Assembly (NCBI GenBank): GCA_030429565.1
Contig: JAUIFE010000005.1
Span: 186,001-250,000, forward strand
From: Holophagae bacterium
Lineage (GTDB): Bacteria; Acidobacteriota; Holophagae; Acanthopleuribacterales; Acanthopleuribacteraceae
Direction of reading: 5' to 3'
Length of the DNA stretch: 64,000 nt
The position numbers were made by a program, and so were the translations under genes. Shown in pieces: positions 16,427 to 24,864 of this stretch (the stretch's first letter is position 1; the number at the start of each line of letters is the position of its first letter). A model generated the notes under the pieces. It saw nothing but the letters and a program-made list of their open reading frames with translations, made no database searches and was not told the origin of the DNA.

Positions 16427-17881
16427 GTGAGGCTGTCTCTTATGGTAATGATGATGATGTTTATGATGTGGTCCGGCGAAATCCGCGTGACCAACGCCGA
16501 ATCATTGGAAACGGCGCTACTCAATATAGAAACCGGTCAAACCATTGTTTTGGCCGATGGGCATTACGATCTGGCTAAGAGCGAGATTCGCGGTGTGTTG
16601 GCCACCCCCTCGCGTCCTCTGACCCTCCGTGCCGAAAACCGGGGTCGCGCTGTTCTGACGGGTGCACCGTTGGTGGTCGACGAATCCCGCTCGATCGTGT
16701 TGGAAGGGTTGCGATTTGAGCAAGTACCGCGTCCTGGTAAAGCCGGTGCGGTTCTTGTCAAAGACAGTAGGGGTGTGGTTTTTCAGGCGTGTACTTTCGA
16801 CTTCGACGAAACCAACTTGACGCGAGCGGATCGACGCCACTGGGTAGTGCTGCAAAACAGCCCGGAAACCCGTATTGATCACTGTGACTTCTACGCCAAA
16901 ATGACACGAAACGCACGTTTGCGCATTGAACACACCTCGCACCGTGCGGTTGTCACCGGTAACTTGTTTCGAGCAACCGCCTATGCCGACGGTGGGAATG
17001 GTTTTGAAACCATCCAGCTCGGTACGGGGGAGGACCAATCATACGGTGTCAATTTGTTCGCCGAAGTATTTGGCAACTACTTCTACGCTTGCGATGGTGA
17101 GGCCGAAATTATCTCGGCCAAGACCAGCTTTAACCGCATTTACCGCAATACTTTTTTGAAATGCCGCGGTCAGGTTGTCTTGCGGATGGCAGACCATTGT
17201 GAGGTATTTGAAAACTTCTTTCTGAACGACGGCGTGAAGGAGGGTGTCGGCGGCGTTCGCATTCACGGTAACCACAACCTCATCACCAACAACTACTTTT
17301 ACAAAATGACGTTGCCGGTGTTCCAAACGCGTTGGGGCGATACGGACACGCGTTCCGGCACACGTGAAATCCGGTATCGTGCGACTCACGGCACCCTGGT
17401 TGCACACAACACCGTGTTTGATACACGCGCCGGCATTGTTGACTTCGGCGACGGCACCGAAAGCCGTGTTTACCCGTCGATGGACTGGGTCTTTGCCAAC
17501 AATCTATGGATTGCGCGCGGCCGCGCCTTTTTCGACGGGACAGCGGGCTCCGGGTTGGCATTCCATGCGAACCTGGCCGATCAATTTGATAGCAACGAAG
17601 CCCCGCTACTCAACGGCAATTTCAGTGAAGCGGAGATCGAAGTTTTGGCGCAGCACCCCTTGGTGGCGGACAATCACAAGGTCTTCCGCTTGGCGCCAGG
17701 CGCGCGTGGCGTGGACGAAGCTGTCATCCTGCCTTTTTGGAACGCTGTCACTGATTTGGATGGGGTTCTGCGCGACGGGGCACCGGATATCGGTGCCGAC
17801 GAGGTTTCCTCGGCGGGAGCCCTCCGCGTACCCCTCACCTCGAAGGATGTTGGCCCAACAGTATGGAAACGAGACGAATGA
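16427..17881 (+). CDS. Exported right-handed beta-helix polysaccharide lyase (PL6, chondroitinase B/alginate lyase-like)
   Basis: About 484 residues from GTG 16427; ATG 16442 is the other option. The frame is open to 16127, but the extra part contains a dispersed intergenic repeat. The N-terminus (RLSLMVMMMMFMMW, cut near VTNA) is a signal peptide, so the enzyme is exported. The body is a parallel beta-helix with repeated N-x-F/N-x-Y turns: HCDFYAKM, VTGNLFRA, VFGNYFYACDGEAEIISAKT, YRNTFLKC, GVRIHGNHNLITNNYF, VAHNTVFD. The EIISAKT lysine and the following VRIHGNHN arginine/histidine region correspond to the catalytic area of PL6 lyases. The C-terminal PDIGADE is typical of beta-helix proteins. 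Likely substrate is alginate or a glycosaminoglycan; which one cannot be told. Confidence 0.8.
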   Translation: MRLSLMVMMMMFMMWSGEIRVTNAESLETALLNIETGQTIVLADGHYDLAKSEIRGVLATPSRPLTLRAENRGRAVLTGAPLVVDESRSIVLEGLRFEQVPRPGKAGAVLVKDSRGVVFQACTFDFDETNLTRADRRHWVVLQNSPETRIDHCDFYAKMTRNARLRIEHTSHRAVVTGNLFRATAYADGGNGFETIQLGTGEDQSYGVNLFAEVFGNYFYACDGEAEIISAKTSFNRIYRNTFLKCRGQVVLRMADHCEVFENFFLNDGVKEGVGGVRIHGNHNLITNNYFYKMTLPVFQTRWGDTDTRSGTREIRYRATHGTLVAHNTVFDTRAGIVDFGDGTESRVYPSMDWVFANNLWIARGRAFFDGTAGSGLAFHANLADQFDSNEAPLLNGNFSEAEIEVLAQHPLVADNHKVFRLAPGARGVDEAVILPFWNAVTDLDGVLRDGAPDIGADEVSSAGALRVPLTSKDVGPTVWKRDE

Positions 17882-17899
17882 TTCTGGGCGCCGGCCAAG

Positions 17900-17926
17900 G
17901 ACGCCCTTTTTTGAAAGGAGGGCGTC
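17900..17926 (+). terminator. Hairpin after the lyase gene
   Basis: GACGCCC (17900-17906) pairs with GGGCGTC (17920-17926), 19 nt after the lyase stop. The T-run lies in the loop rather than after the stem, so termination is plausible but not textbook. Confidence 0.5.
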
Positions 17927-18432
17927 TGCTCCTTGCTCTGGCGTTGGTTCATGAATGTAGTGAAACGAGATAGGTTAATTTGTGATGGGATTTTGCTGCT
18001 TTTTGTCATTTGTGTTTGAGGGATTGAATACCCGAGAAAGAGTGTTTACTTTATGTTTGGCTATTTTGTCACTGCAATAATGATAGCGGCTGAGGCGATA
18101 TTTGGGTTCATGGGCTATAGCACGCCATTGATTTTGAGGAATAGAGGCGCCCTCTTCTGTGACTTCTGAACCATTACTGAGTTCTGTCTTGGCACATATC
18201 GATATTGTTATCAAATATTTGCATGGGTTTAGGGGGGGTGTAGAAGAATGTGGGGAAACGTGCTGGGGTGGAAAAGTTAACGATGGTATTTTTTTTGTTT
18301 GACTAAGGTTGCAGGTAGGGGTGATGATGGGAGTTGTTCTCATATAATTATGACCGTCCTGAAGTGATCGAGGCGTCTGCGCTGAACTTATCTCGTTATC
18401 TTTGTTATTCGATTCAAAGAAGGAGTGGTTCT
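17927..18432. other. AT-rich intergenic region before the cysteine-rich protein operon
   Basis: About 500 bases with no convincing gene. Base composition drops sharply in G+C here and stays low through 19.9 kb. A TATAAT hexamer lies at 18343-18348. Confidence 0.5.
18343..18348 (+). promoter_or_regulatory. Candidate -10 element of the cysteine-rich protein operon
   Basis: A perfect TATAAT, 84 nt before the start codon at 18433. No good -35 box sits at the usual spacing, so confidence is low. Confidence 0.3.
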
Positions 18433-18741
18433 ATGGAACGAAGCGATGCTTTTTTCGCCGGCTGTGGGGTTTTATTTTACATTCTTGGGTTCTTTATGTC
18501 ATCGGCAAGCCCCATCGATGCACAAACACTTACCCTTCAGCAAAGATATACAAATAAAAGTTATGAATGTAAATGTTGGTGTGGCTATTCGGTTCAGGTC
18601 GTTTGCAAAGTGGCGCTGTGTGCGCCAGGATTGATTCCGAATTGTCACACGATGTTTCAAGATGATTGCTCTGATAGTGGTTTTGGTGGGCAGTGTGGTG
18701 ACTTTTATACTTGGTGCGATGCCTTGTGTGAGGTGCAATGA
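18433..18741 (+). CDS. Small secreted cysteine-rich protein, function unknown
   Basis: 102 residues from ATG 18433, which has AAGGAG at 7 nt; the longer frame from 18334 lacks such a site. Residues 1-31 (ending SPIDAQ) are a signal peptide. The mature part has about 70 residues and ten cysteines, starting ECKCWCGY and ending WCDALCEVQ, so it is probably disulfide-bonded outside the cytoplasm. Its stop overlaps the start of the beta-propeller gene (ATGA), so the two are translationally coupled. In Bacteroidota, small secreted Cys-containing NVEALD-type peptides sit beside 6-bladed beta-propeller proteins; the layout here is similar, though the sequence is not recognisably NVEALD. I do not recognise the family. 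Confidence 0.7.
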   Translation: MERSDAFFAGCGVLFYILGFFMSSASPIDAQTLTLQQRYTNKSYECKCWCGYSVQVVCKVALCAPGLIPNCHTMFQDDCSDSGFGGQCGDFYTWCDALCEVQ

Positions 18742-19937
18742 TGAAACTCTCAATTCTACTTTTTCTGACTGGTCTGGGATTCTTCTGTTTCCAATTAACC
18801 AACCAAAATCAGGATCGTGAAGCGAGGCCTTCTCAATCGAAATACGATATGATCGCGCTAGACAAAGCTAGGTTTTTGCATGAATTGCTTCAATTCGAGG
18901 CTGCTTTACCACTTGAACAAAACGATGAAGCCCTTTTTGACCATCCAAAATTGGCCGTTCAAACACTTTCTGGTTATTTCATTGCCAATGATGATGGAAG
19001 CGAATTATACCGGTATCACCTCAATGGATCCCTGGATAAAGTCGTTGCTCGAAAGGGAGAGGGTCCTGGTGAGCTTGGAAGTCTTCAATTTGGAACGCGT
19101 ATTTATGGCGATCAAGTTGGTTTTTGGGATATTTACAAGAATCAGATCGTTGTCTTTTCTGAAAGTGGAGACTATCAATTTTCCTTGAGCTTTCTTAACC
19201 CAGCCCTTACCAAGGGTTCTTGGCATCCCAGCGGTGTCGCTTTCGATTGGTCAAAGCCCGAGCAACTAACATTTGGCAATATTCTCGTCCGCGACGATCC
19301 TGAGATTCGTTCGGGTATTGCTGAAGTCTATCGCGATGAACGGGGGCAAGTCACCTTTTTGAAGCTGGTGGCCACCTTTGGAAAAAGGGACCTTGCTCAT
19401 GAAGCGAAGTTCATGCCGAGTAGCGTTTACAATTTTGCGCTTATTGGAGAAACCTTCTGGTTGGGGAGTCCTGAGTTTTCCACCCTTCATTGTTACAATC
19501 TTTCCACGAACAAACTCGATGTCATCCCCGTTTCGGTACCTGAACCTTTAACAACCATTGAGTATGAAGGTGTCGATCCGTCGGATCGCAAAAAACTACA
19601 CTGGTTGACAAATTACAACGGATTTATCCATAAAATCATCCCTCACCCTGAGATGGTGTTCGTGAAAGTTGGCGTGCGTGGTTATGTACCCTTTTCACCA
19701 GATGGGAAGCAACTATTGAAGAAGCGACTGATGAGTGGTTTAAGTGGCTATCAAGACACGTATAATGGGACGATACTTTTTACGGCCAGTAAACGGAACT
19801 TTTCACAAATCGAATCAAGAACCGGCGTGGCTTTGATTGACCAAAAACGAGATATGGTTTATGACGAGGATCATCCTTATGTGGTTTTAGCGCGGCTCAA
19901 GCTGGAACCCAAAGCGGTTCGAAAGGTGGCGAAATAG
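18738..19937 (+). CDS. Exported 6-bladed beta-propeller protein
   Basis: 399 residues starting MMKLSILLFLTGLGFFCF, an N-terminal export signal or membrane anchor. A lipobox at FFC is possible but not canonical. The body has the repeated pattern of 6-bladed beta-propellers of the NHL/BF3914-like type, including YFIANDDGSELYRYHLNG and the hallmark KGEGPGELGSLQFG. These proteins are usually outer-surface or periplasmic binding proteins of unknown ligand. The start codon overlaps the stop of the cysteine-rich protein, indicating a functional pair. The gene is markedly AT-richer than the neighbouring PKS genes, which could reflect transfer. A strong terminator follows. Confidence 0.75.
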   Translation: MMKLSILLFLTGLGFFCFQLTNQNQDREARPSQSKYDMIALDKARFLHELLQFEAALPLEQNDEALFDHPKLAVQTLSGYFIANDDGSELYRYHLNGSLDKVVARKGEGPGELGSLQFGTRIYGDQVGFWDIYKNQIVVFSESGDYQFSLSFLNPALTKGSWHPSGVAFDWSKPEQLTFGNILVRDDPEIRSGIAEVYRDERGQVTFLKLVATFGKRDLAHEAKFMPSSVYNFALIGETFWLGSPEFSTLHCYNLSTNKLDVIPVSVPEPLTTIEYEGVDPSDRKKLHWLTNYNGFIHKIIPHPEMVFVKVGVRGYVPFSPDGKQLLKKRLMSGLSGYQDTYNGTILFTASKRNFSQIESRTGVALIDQKRDMVYDEDHPYVVLARLKLEPKAVRKVAK

Positions 19938-20004
19938 CGAGCCGGTTGCGCTTTGGATGATCTTTAATGAAACAACTGAAAACGGAAGATCCGAAAGCGT
20001 GTTG

Positions 20005-20046
20005 GGCGCGGCAGGAACCAACCCCTTGACCTGCCGCGCCGTTTTT
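20005..20046 (+). terminator. Factor-independent terminator
   Basis: GGCGCGGCAGG (20005-20015) pairs perfectly with CCTGCCGCGCC (20030-20040), followed by GTTTTT. It is 68 nt after the beta-propeller stop and lies between convergent genes, just past the end of the PKS cluster, so it may limit read-through from both sides. Confidence 0.8.
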
Positions 20047-20051
20047 GCGCA

Positions 20052-20738
20052 TTACAGCGACTTGACGCCCAGCACCGCGCTGTGGTGCCATTTGACGCCC
20101 GCGTAGACGCGTTCTGCGTTGAACACGTAGTCGCGGTAGGCGATTTCAACACGAGGCTCGAATTCCATTTTGCGGTACAGCCGCTGTGAGAACAGGTTGG
20201 TCGTGTGACCGACGCAATATTGGAATCCTTTGCTTCGTGCCGTGGCGAAGGTCGCTTCGCACAACTGGGTACTGATCCCGGCGGCGATGCCGGCACCTTG
20301 AATGTCTTCTGGTTCGACATTCAGAAACGAGTGGTAGAGCCATTGGCCCTCATTGACGGTTTCTTCTGCTTTGAAACGTTGGTCCATTTCGCCGAACAGG
20401 TTCAGCAACGGGTGGAACAGCGGGTCGAGCTCCTGCATGTCGCGGATGGGATCGCAGTGCGCGTAATCCTCGGCGAGTGAGACGCCGACAACGCGGTCGC
20501 GCTGCTCATCGACGGCGAAAATGGCGATGCCGTTTTCCATGGCGGCACCGATCAAGTAACAGGCGATGGGTTCGAATTCCTCAACAGGCAAACCGGTTAA
20601 GGCCATTAACGGGTTGTCCTTGAGGTACACCCGTGCCAAACAGCCGGCGGCGTCTTCCAAACGCGCCTCGCTTGCGGCTTCAATGGCGATGTGGCCGACA
20701 CGACCTAAAACCTCTTGTTTTACCGCGGTTAAACTCAT
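20052..20738 (-). CDS. GNAT-fold N-acyltransferase
   Basis: 228 residues, ATG 20738 with AAAGGA 7 nt upstream. The C-terminal half has the acetyl-CoA binding motif of GNAT enzymes (VEPEDIQGAGIAAGISTQLC), then ATARSKGFQYCVGHTTN and QRLYRKMEFE, the conserved family ending. The N-terminal half (LARVYLKDNPLMALTG) resembles GNATs acting on small amines. It is the last gene of the PKS operon, 40 nt after the carrier protein. It could acetylate or acylate the amine produced by the alpha-oxoamine synthase domain, or act as a self-resistance enzyme. Substrate unknown. Confidence 0.75.
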   Translation of the reverse strand: MSLTAVKQEVLGRVGHIAIEAASEARLEDAAGCLARVYLKDNPLMALTGLPVEEFEPIACYLIGAAMENGIAIFAVDEQRDRVVGVSLAEDYAHCDPIRDMQELDPLFHPLLNLFGEMDQRFKAEETVNEGQWLYHSFLNVEPEDIQGAGIAAGISTQLCEATFATARSKGFQYCVGHTTNLFSQRLYRKMEFEPRVEIAYRDYVFNAERVYAGVKWHHSAVLGVKSL

Positions 20739-20778
20739 AACACGTCCTTTATCGAATGATGTGGCTATCCCGTCGCGC

Positions 20779-21060
20779 TTAGACGACGGCGGTTTTGGCG
20801 GCGGCGCTTTCGACGAGGTCGAGCAAGCGGCCGAGTTGGGTCAGGCTGGAAGGATCGAGCTCGCAGAAGTCGAGGGCCAGGTCGAATTCCTGCTCGATGC
20901 GGTCGATCAAGTTGAGGAAATCCATCGAGTCGACCAAACCGGAATCGATGAGGTCGAACTGTTCGTCGGTTTGCTCGGGATCAAGATTGAGTGCGCGCCA
21001 GTTCTCGGGAAACTGGGCCAAAATGAATTCCTTCGCACGGGTTCTGAGTGTTCTCAACAT
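20779..21060 (-). CDS. Free-standing acyl/peptidyl carrier protein
   Basis: 93 residues, ATG 21060 with AAGGAG at 8 nt. The attachment site is LIDSGLVDSMDFLNLID, with the phosphopantetheine serine near residue 44, and acidic helices typical of carrier proteins surround it. The gene overlaps the end of the adenylation gene by 80 nt, so the two are coupled and this is the natural acceptor of the amino acid activated by that enzyme. The loaded residue would then be modified, perhaps by the PLP enzyme, and handed to the PKS product. Confidence 0.9.
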   Translation of the reverse strand: MLRTLRTRAKEFILAQFPENWRALNLDPEQTDEQFDLIDSGLVDSMDFLNLIDRIEQEFDLALDFCELDPSSLTQLGRLLDLVESAAAKTAVV

Positions 21061-22618
21061 GTTTTAATCTCCTTTCGATTTCGAGACGGTCGATTTTGCC
21101 GTTGTTGTTCAGCGGCATACTTTCAATGAAATAAAGCTCTTTGAGGATCATGTACTCGGGCAACTGGGTTTTACAGGCGGCCTTAAGCAGGACGGAATCG
21201 ACCTGGGCGTTGGCGGGCAACACGGCGACGACGGCTTCCTTGCGGCGTTGGTCGAGTGGCCAGGGGACCGCCACGACTTGGTCGCATTGAGCGAGGTTTT
21301 TAATGGCGTGTTCGATTTCCTGCAATTCGACCCGATGACCGCGCAATTTGACTTGGTTGTCGAGACGACCCAGGTAAAAGAAACAACCGTGGCGGTAGCG
21401 CACCAAATCGCCGGTGCGGTACCAGACGCGGCCGTCCTCGTCGCTGAGGCGCACGTACTTTTGCGCGGTTTTATCGGGATCGTTGAGGTAACCCTTGGTG
21501 ATTTGCGAGCCGTGCAGGCAGAGTTCGCCGGTATCGCCGTCGACGATGGTGCCGTTCTCGTCGATCAAACAGAAGGACTGATCGTCGAAGAGTTTGCCCA
21601 TCGGCACCAAGCCGTTGACGCCTTGACCGGGCGACTGTTCGTGCCAGCGGTAATGGGTAATGGCGATGGTGGCCTCGGTGAGACCGTAATAGTTTTCAAC
21701 GGCGCTGTTGGGGCAGGCGGCCTGCCACTTAGCGGCCATTTCCTCGGTGAGCGGTTCACCGGCGAAGACGGAAACCTTGACGTCAGGGAAGGCGCCGGGT
21801 TTGAGCATACGGCGTTTATCGAGCAGGCTGATGATCGAGGGCACGGAGGTCCAGTGGGTGATCTTCTTTTGCTTGATAAAGAAGCCAGGGAGCATGACGG
21901 CGTTGGCGGGCAAGGCGACCACACAGGCGCCGACACGCCAGGCCGGGAACAGATCGTGTTTGGAGAGGTCGAAGGTCAGTTCGGGGTGTTGGGAGAAACG
22001 CGCCGAGGCGTCGATGTTGCTGTTGGCGAGCACGTAATCGACGTAGGGTCGCAGGTTGTTGTGGGTGACGGCGACGCCTTTGGGGGTGCCGGTCGAACCG
22101 GAGGTGAACAAGAGGTAAACCGGTGCCTCGCCGTCGACGTCGGGCACGCTTGGCGCCTGAGTGAGCGCGGCGGGCAAGACGGCGAAACGATGGCGGTGGT
22201 GGGTGGCTTGTAACGCGACCAAGCGGCTGTCGTCTTCGAGCCAGACCTGTTGCGTCGGCAGGTCGCGCAAGAGTTGCTCGAGTTGATCGTAGAACTCGCG
22301 GCCGACGATGAGGGTGCGCGTATGGGCAAGGTCGAGCATGCGTCGGTTGCGGGCGGGTGGGTACTTGAGGTTCAGCGGCAGGTAGGCTTTGCGGGCGAGG
22401 AGCGCGGCCCAAATACCGGCATAGGCGGTGAGGCTGCGACACGCGGCAAGGGCGATGTAGGGCGATGGTTCGTTGCCCAAAACTTGAGCCCAGGCGCCGG
22501 CGAGGCGGACAAGTTCGTCGTAACTGGTGACTTGGTCACCGACTTCGACGGCGGGTCGCGTCGGGTAGGCCGCGGCGGCGGCACACATGTCGCGAATGAT
22601 GTTGGCGGGATCAGACAT
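20981..22618 (-). CDS. Stand-alone amino-acid adenylation enzyme
   Basis: 545 residues, ATG 22618 with AAAGGAA 8 nt upstream. All adenylation core motifs are present: LLFTSGSTGTPKGV (~173), FDLSKHD (the aspartate that holds the amino group), ENYYGLTEATI, YRTGDLVRY, YLGRLDNQVKLRGHRVELQE (~432) and the catalytic lysine in NNNGKIDR (~506). By hand alignment the specificity residues read about D-L-H-T-V-A-Y-I-A-K, which I do not match to a known substrate. The enzyme has no carrier domain of its own; the overlapping ACP gene supplies it. Role: activates an amino acid in trans for the assembly line or for tailoring. Confidence 0.87.
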   Translation of the reverse strand: MSDPANIIRDMCAAAAAYPTRPAVEVGDQVTSYDELVRLAGAWAQVLGNEPSPYIALAACRSLTAYAGIWAALLARKAYLPLNLKYPPARNRRMLDLAHTRTLIVGREFYDQLEQLLRDLPTQQVWLEDDSRLVALQATHHRHRFAVLPAALTQAPSVPDVDGEAPVYLLFTSGSTGTPKGVAVTHNNLRPYVDYVLANSNIDASARFSQHPELTFDLSKHDLFPAWRVGACVVALPANAVMLPGFFIKQKKITHWTSVPSIISLLDKRRMLKPGAFPDVKVSVFAGEPLTEEMAAKWQAACPNSAVENYYGLTEATIAITHYRWHEQSPGQGVNGLVPMGKLFDDQSFCLIDENGTIVDGDTGELCLHGSQITKGYLNDPDKTAQKYVRLSDEDGRVWYRTGDLVRYRHGCFFYLGRLDNQVKLRGHRVELQEIEHAIKNLAQCDQVVAVPWPLDQRRKEAVVAVLPANAQVDSVLLKAACKTQLPEYMILKELYFIESMPLNNNGKIDRLEIERRLKHVENTQNPCEGIHFGPVSRELARTQS

Positions 22619-22717
22619 AATCAGTTCCTTTGCTGTAAGCTAAGTCGCGTGGACCAAAACGTTTGACCGGGCGGTGGCAAGTGGGGAGGGGAAACCACTT
22701 ACCTGGCACCGATGGGT

Positions 22718-24145
22718 TTAGGCCGAGACGCGAATATCCGTTGCGCCGAGTTGGTGGTCGACCGCGCGCTCCAAGTGTTGGATGAAGCGACGCAGTGTTC
22801 CGGGTGGATGGGCGACACTGATGAAGATGCGGTAGTACTCGTGTTGCAGAACGGCGCGGTAGAAGTGACTGCGCACCCATTCGCGGTTCTCACGGTTGTC
22901 GACGGGAATCAACGTACGCACCAGGTAATCCTGGTACTCGTGCTGAAACTGCTCGACGACATCAACAAAGTGACGGAGGTCAAAGGGTTCGGCATTGTAG
23001 GCGGCGACGACGTCGTCGTAACCGACACTGCCGCTGCCGTTGCAGTGATCCAACGAAAAGTGACCGATGGTGACGCGTTCGGCTTGGAGCGCTTGCTCCA
23101 AGGTAAACAGGTCGATGCGGTCGCGACCCTGTTCGCTCAGTTCGAGGCGCAGGATGGCGTGCATCTCGCCGTTTTCGAACGGGGGTTTCTCTTCATTGAC
23201 GATCAAGCGGAAGTTTTGTTGGAGCGCCGGATTGCGGTTGAAGGCGCGCACGGCGGCGTTAATTTCGCCGCGCAGCGAGACGGGCTTCGTACCGGGTTCG
23301 GCTTCACCGACCTGGTTGATGCGTTGCGTCAAGCCGTAGAGCATGCGGCTCTTCATGGAGAGCAAGGAGGCGATCAGACGGATGATGTAGCGAATGTCGT
23401 AACCGGAACGCACGCGCACGGCTTCGCGCAATTCGCTGTTGTCGAGATCGTAGGTTTGGTTGTTGACCAGGATCATGCCGCCGCCGGTGCCGGCGTGTCG
23501 TTTCGAGTACCACAACACGTCGGTTTTGCGCAGGGTGCGAAAGTCCTGGCTGGCGTCGGTCCACAGATGATACTGGCGGTAACCGAGCGCCGCGTTTTGT
23601 TGCGCGACGAGGTCGCTGATTTTGTTCATGTCCAGGCGTTTGCCGCCGCAGCGTGGTTCGCTGGAGACGAGCAAACAGATGGGACGGTTGCGTTTTTCGG
23701 ATTCGGTTAAGCCGCGATTGAGGGCGTCGCCTTTGGCAAAAAACGCCGCCGTCAGGTCTTCCTCCCGGAAGTAGAGATCGGGCAGATCGACCATGTGGCG
23801 GAACCGACGCGGCAGGTTGTAGTACATCGGCATGTACTCGAGCGGCGTGCTGATGCAGCGCGCCTCCGGGTAGACTTGCCAAAAACGCAGCACCCACTTT
23901 TGGAACGAGGTCAGCGTTCCTTGCGTGTAAAACGCGGAGAGTTGCGCACCAAAAACCTGGCGGGCGGTTTCCTCGAACAGCGAGGTTAGCACCGAGAAGA
24001 CGGTGCGCCCGGTGAAGGGCGCGGCCTCCATGAAGGTGGTTAACTTGCGTTCGTAGGCGAGAACCGTGGCGGGCGGTACCGGCAAGCCGGCACCGTCCAA
24101 GTAGAGGTTCTCGATGAGTTGTGGTGTTTTCGCATCGGGTTTCAT
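22718..24145 (-). CDS. Fold-type I PLP enzyme, class V aminotransferase-like
   Basis: 475 residues, ATG 24145 with CTGGAGGA 7 nt upstream. No close family is obvious. The middle carries the pattern of class V PLP enzymes (aminotransferases, cysteine desulfurases): DASQ near residue 197 (aspartate and glutamine that contact PLP), then DVLWYSKRHAGTGGG, where the lysine near 215 is the likely Schiff-base residue, followed by MILVNN. The C-terminal half (from about 300) is unlike common members. It sits between a small unknown protein and the adenylation gene and is probably tailoring: transamination, decarboxylation or elimination on an amino-acid intermediate. The fold assignment is moderate; the reaction is unknown. 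Confidence 0.6.
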   Translation of the reverse strand: MKPDAKTPQLIENLYLDGAGLPVPPATVLAYERKLTTFMEAAPFTGRTVFSVLTSLFEETARQVFGAQLSAFYTQGTLTSFQKWVLRFWQVYPEARCISTPLEYMPMYYNLPRRFRHMVDLPDLYFREEDLTAAFFAKGDALNRGLTESEKRNRPICLLVSSEPRCGGKRLDMNKISDLVAQQNAALGYRQYHLWTDASQDFRTLRKTDVLWYSKRHAGTGGGMILVNNQTYDLDNSELREAVRVRSGYDIRYIIRLIASLLSMKSRMLYGLTQRINQVGEAEPGTKPVSLRGEINAAVRAFNRNPALQQNFRLIVNEEKPPFENGEMHAILRLELSEQGRDRIDLFTLEQALQAERVTIGHFSLDHCNGSGSVGYDDVVAAYNAEPFDLRHFVDVVEQFQHEYQDYLVRTLIPVDNRENREWVRSHFYRAVLQHEYYRIFISVAHPPGTLRRFIQHLERAVDHQLGATDIRVSA

Positions 24146-24197
24146 CGCGGATTCCTCCAGATGCTCGAGGCACCTTCGTCACACTGGTTGTGGGTTA

Positions 24198-24506
24198 TTA
24201 GGTTTGCACCATGTGGGCGAATTCGCGATGCAGATCGTGGCGCTCCAGGATCTCTTGGATCCGTTCGTGCCGTTCGTCGGCATCGACCTGTTTGGTTTCC
24301 AGAATTTGGTCCAGTAATTCCATGACTTGGCGCCGTTGATCGGGCCCCGGATCGTCGTTACCCGTTTCTTCCGCAAGGGTGCGGATTTGGCGGGTCGGTT
24401 CAATCACGCCGTGTTGGTAAGCGTGTGGATCGGGGTTGAGGTTGGGCGTGCAAGCGATAGCGGTTAATACGGAACCGAAGAAGTTGGCTTTACGATTGGC
24501 AGACAT
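24198..24506 (-). CDS. Small hypothetical protein of the PKS cluster
   Basis: 102 residues, ATG 24506 with GGAGG 6-7 nt upstream, like other genes of the cluster. A frame to 24659 exists but lacks a ribosome binding site. The N-terminus MSANRKANFFGSVLTAIACT is weakly hydrophobic and could be a signal or a membrane-proximal helix. The C-terminal ~60 residues are very charged and helical (RRQVMELLDQILETKQVDAD, ERHERIQEILERHDLHREF). It lies 52 nt before the PLP gene and 358 nt after PKS4. I do not recognise it. Confidence 0.6.
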   Translation of the reverse strand: MSANRKANFFGSVLTAIACTPNLNPDPHAYQHGVIEPTRQIRTLAEETGNDDPGPDQRRQVMELLDQILETKQVDADERHERIQEILERHDLHREFAHMVQT

Positions 24507-24864
24507 TCGTATCCTCCAGATAGCTTCATTTGGAAGGGGGAACACGGATGACGAGGTCGGACGCGGGTGGCAAACACTCCGAGTCTCGTTTGACGATGGC
24601 GTCCGACCCTGTCCATCACCGGAAGCGCGGCGATGTCCGTGGTCACCCGCAAGGTTCACCGTTGGTGTTGGGAAATGCGGGTTCTCGCCGGCGCAGTGGA
24701 CGGCAACGACCGGTGGTAAACGCCCCCCGGGTCGTTGCGCGCGATGCGCCGGGTAAACCTAGCGTCGAGGTACGAGCGGGGCGGCCCCCCGCCCAACCCG
24801 CACCTCGAACGCCGGGTTGTGGGACCGCTGCCGCCGCGCCGAGGCTACAACGCGGCGGCGGCGG
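24507..24864. other. Intergenic region between PKS4 and the tailoring genes
   Basis: 358 bases with no supported gene. It contains two GC-rich hairpins on the PKS side: AACGACC/GGTCGTT around 24707-24736, and the stronger one at 24767-24806. Confidence 0.5.
24767..24806 (-). terminator. GC-rich hairpin after PKS4
   Basis: GAGGT (24767-24771) pairs with ACCTC (24802-24806), and inside it GGGCGG (24779-24784) pairs with CCGCCC (24789-24794). It lies 59 nt after the PKS4 stop without a T-tract. It may reduce transcription into the tailoring genes rather than end it. Confidence 0.45.

Noticed and set aside
22712..23710. Long plus-strand open frame opposite the PLP enzyme gene
   Set aside because: It mirrors the codon periodicity of the GC-rich minus-strand gene, has no ribosome binding site or family motif, and the PLP protein on the other strand shows clear motifs.
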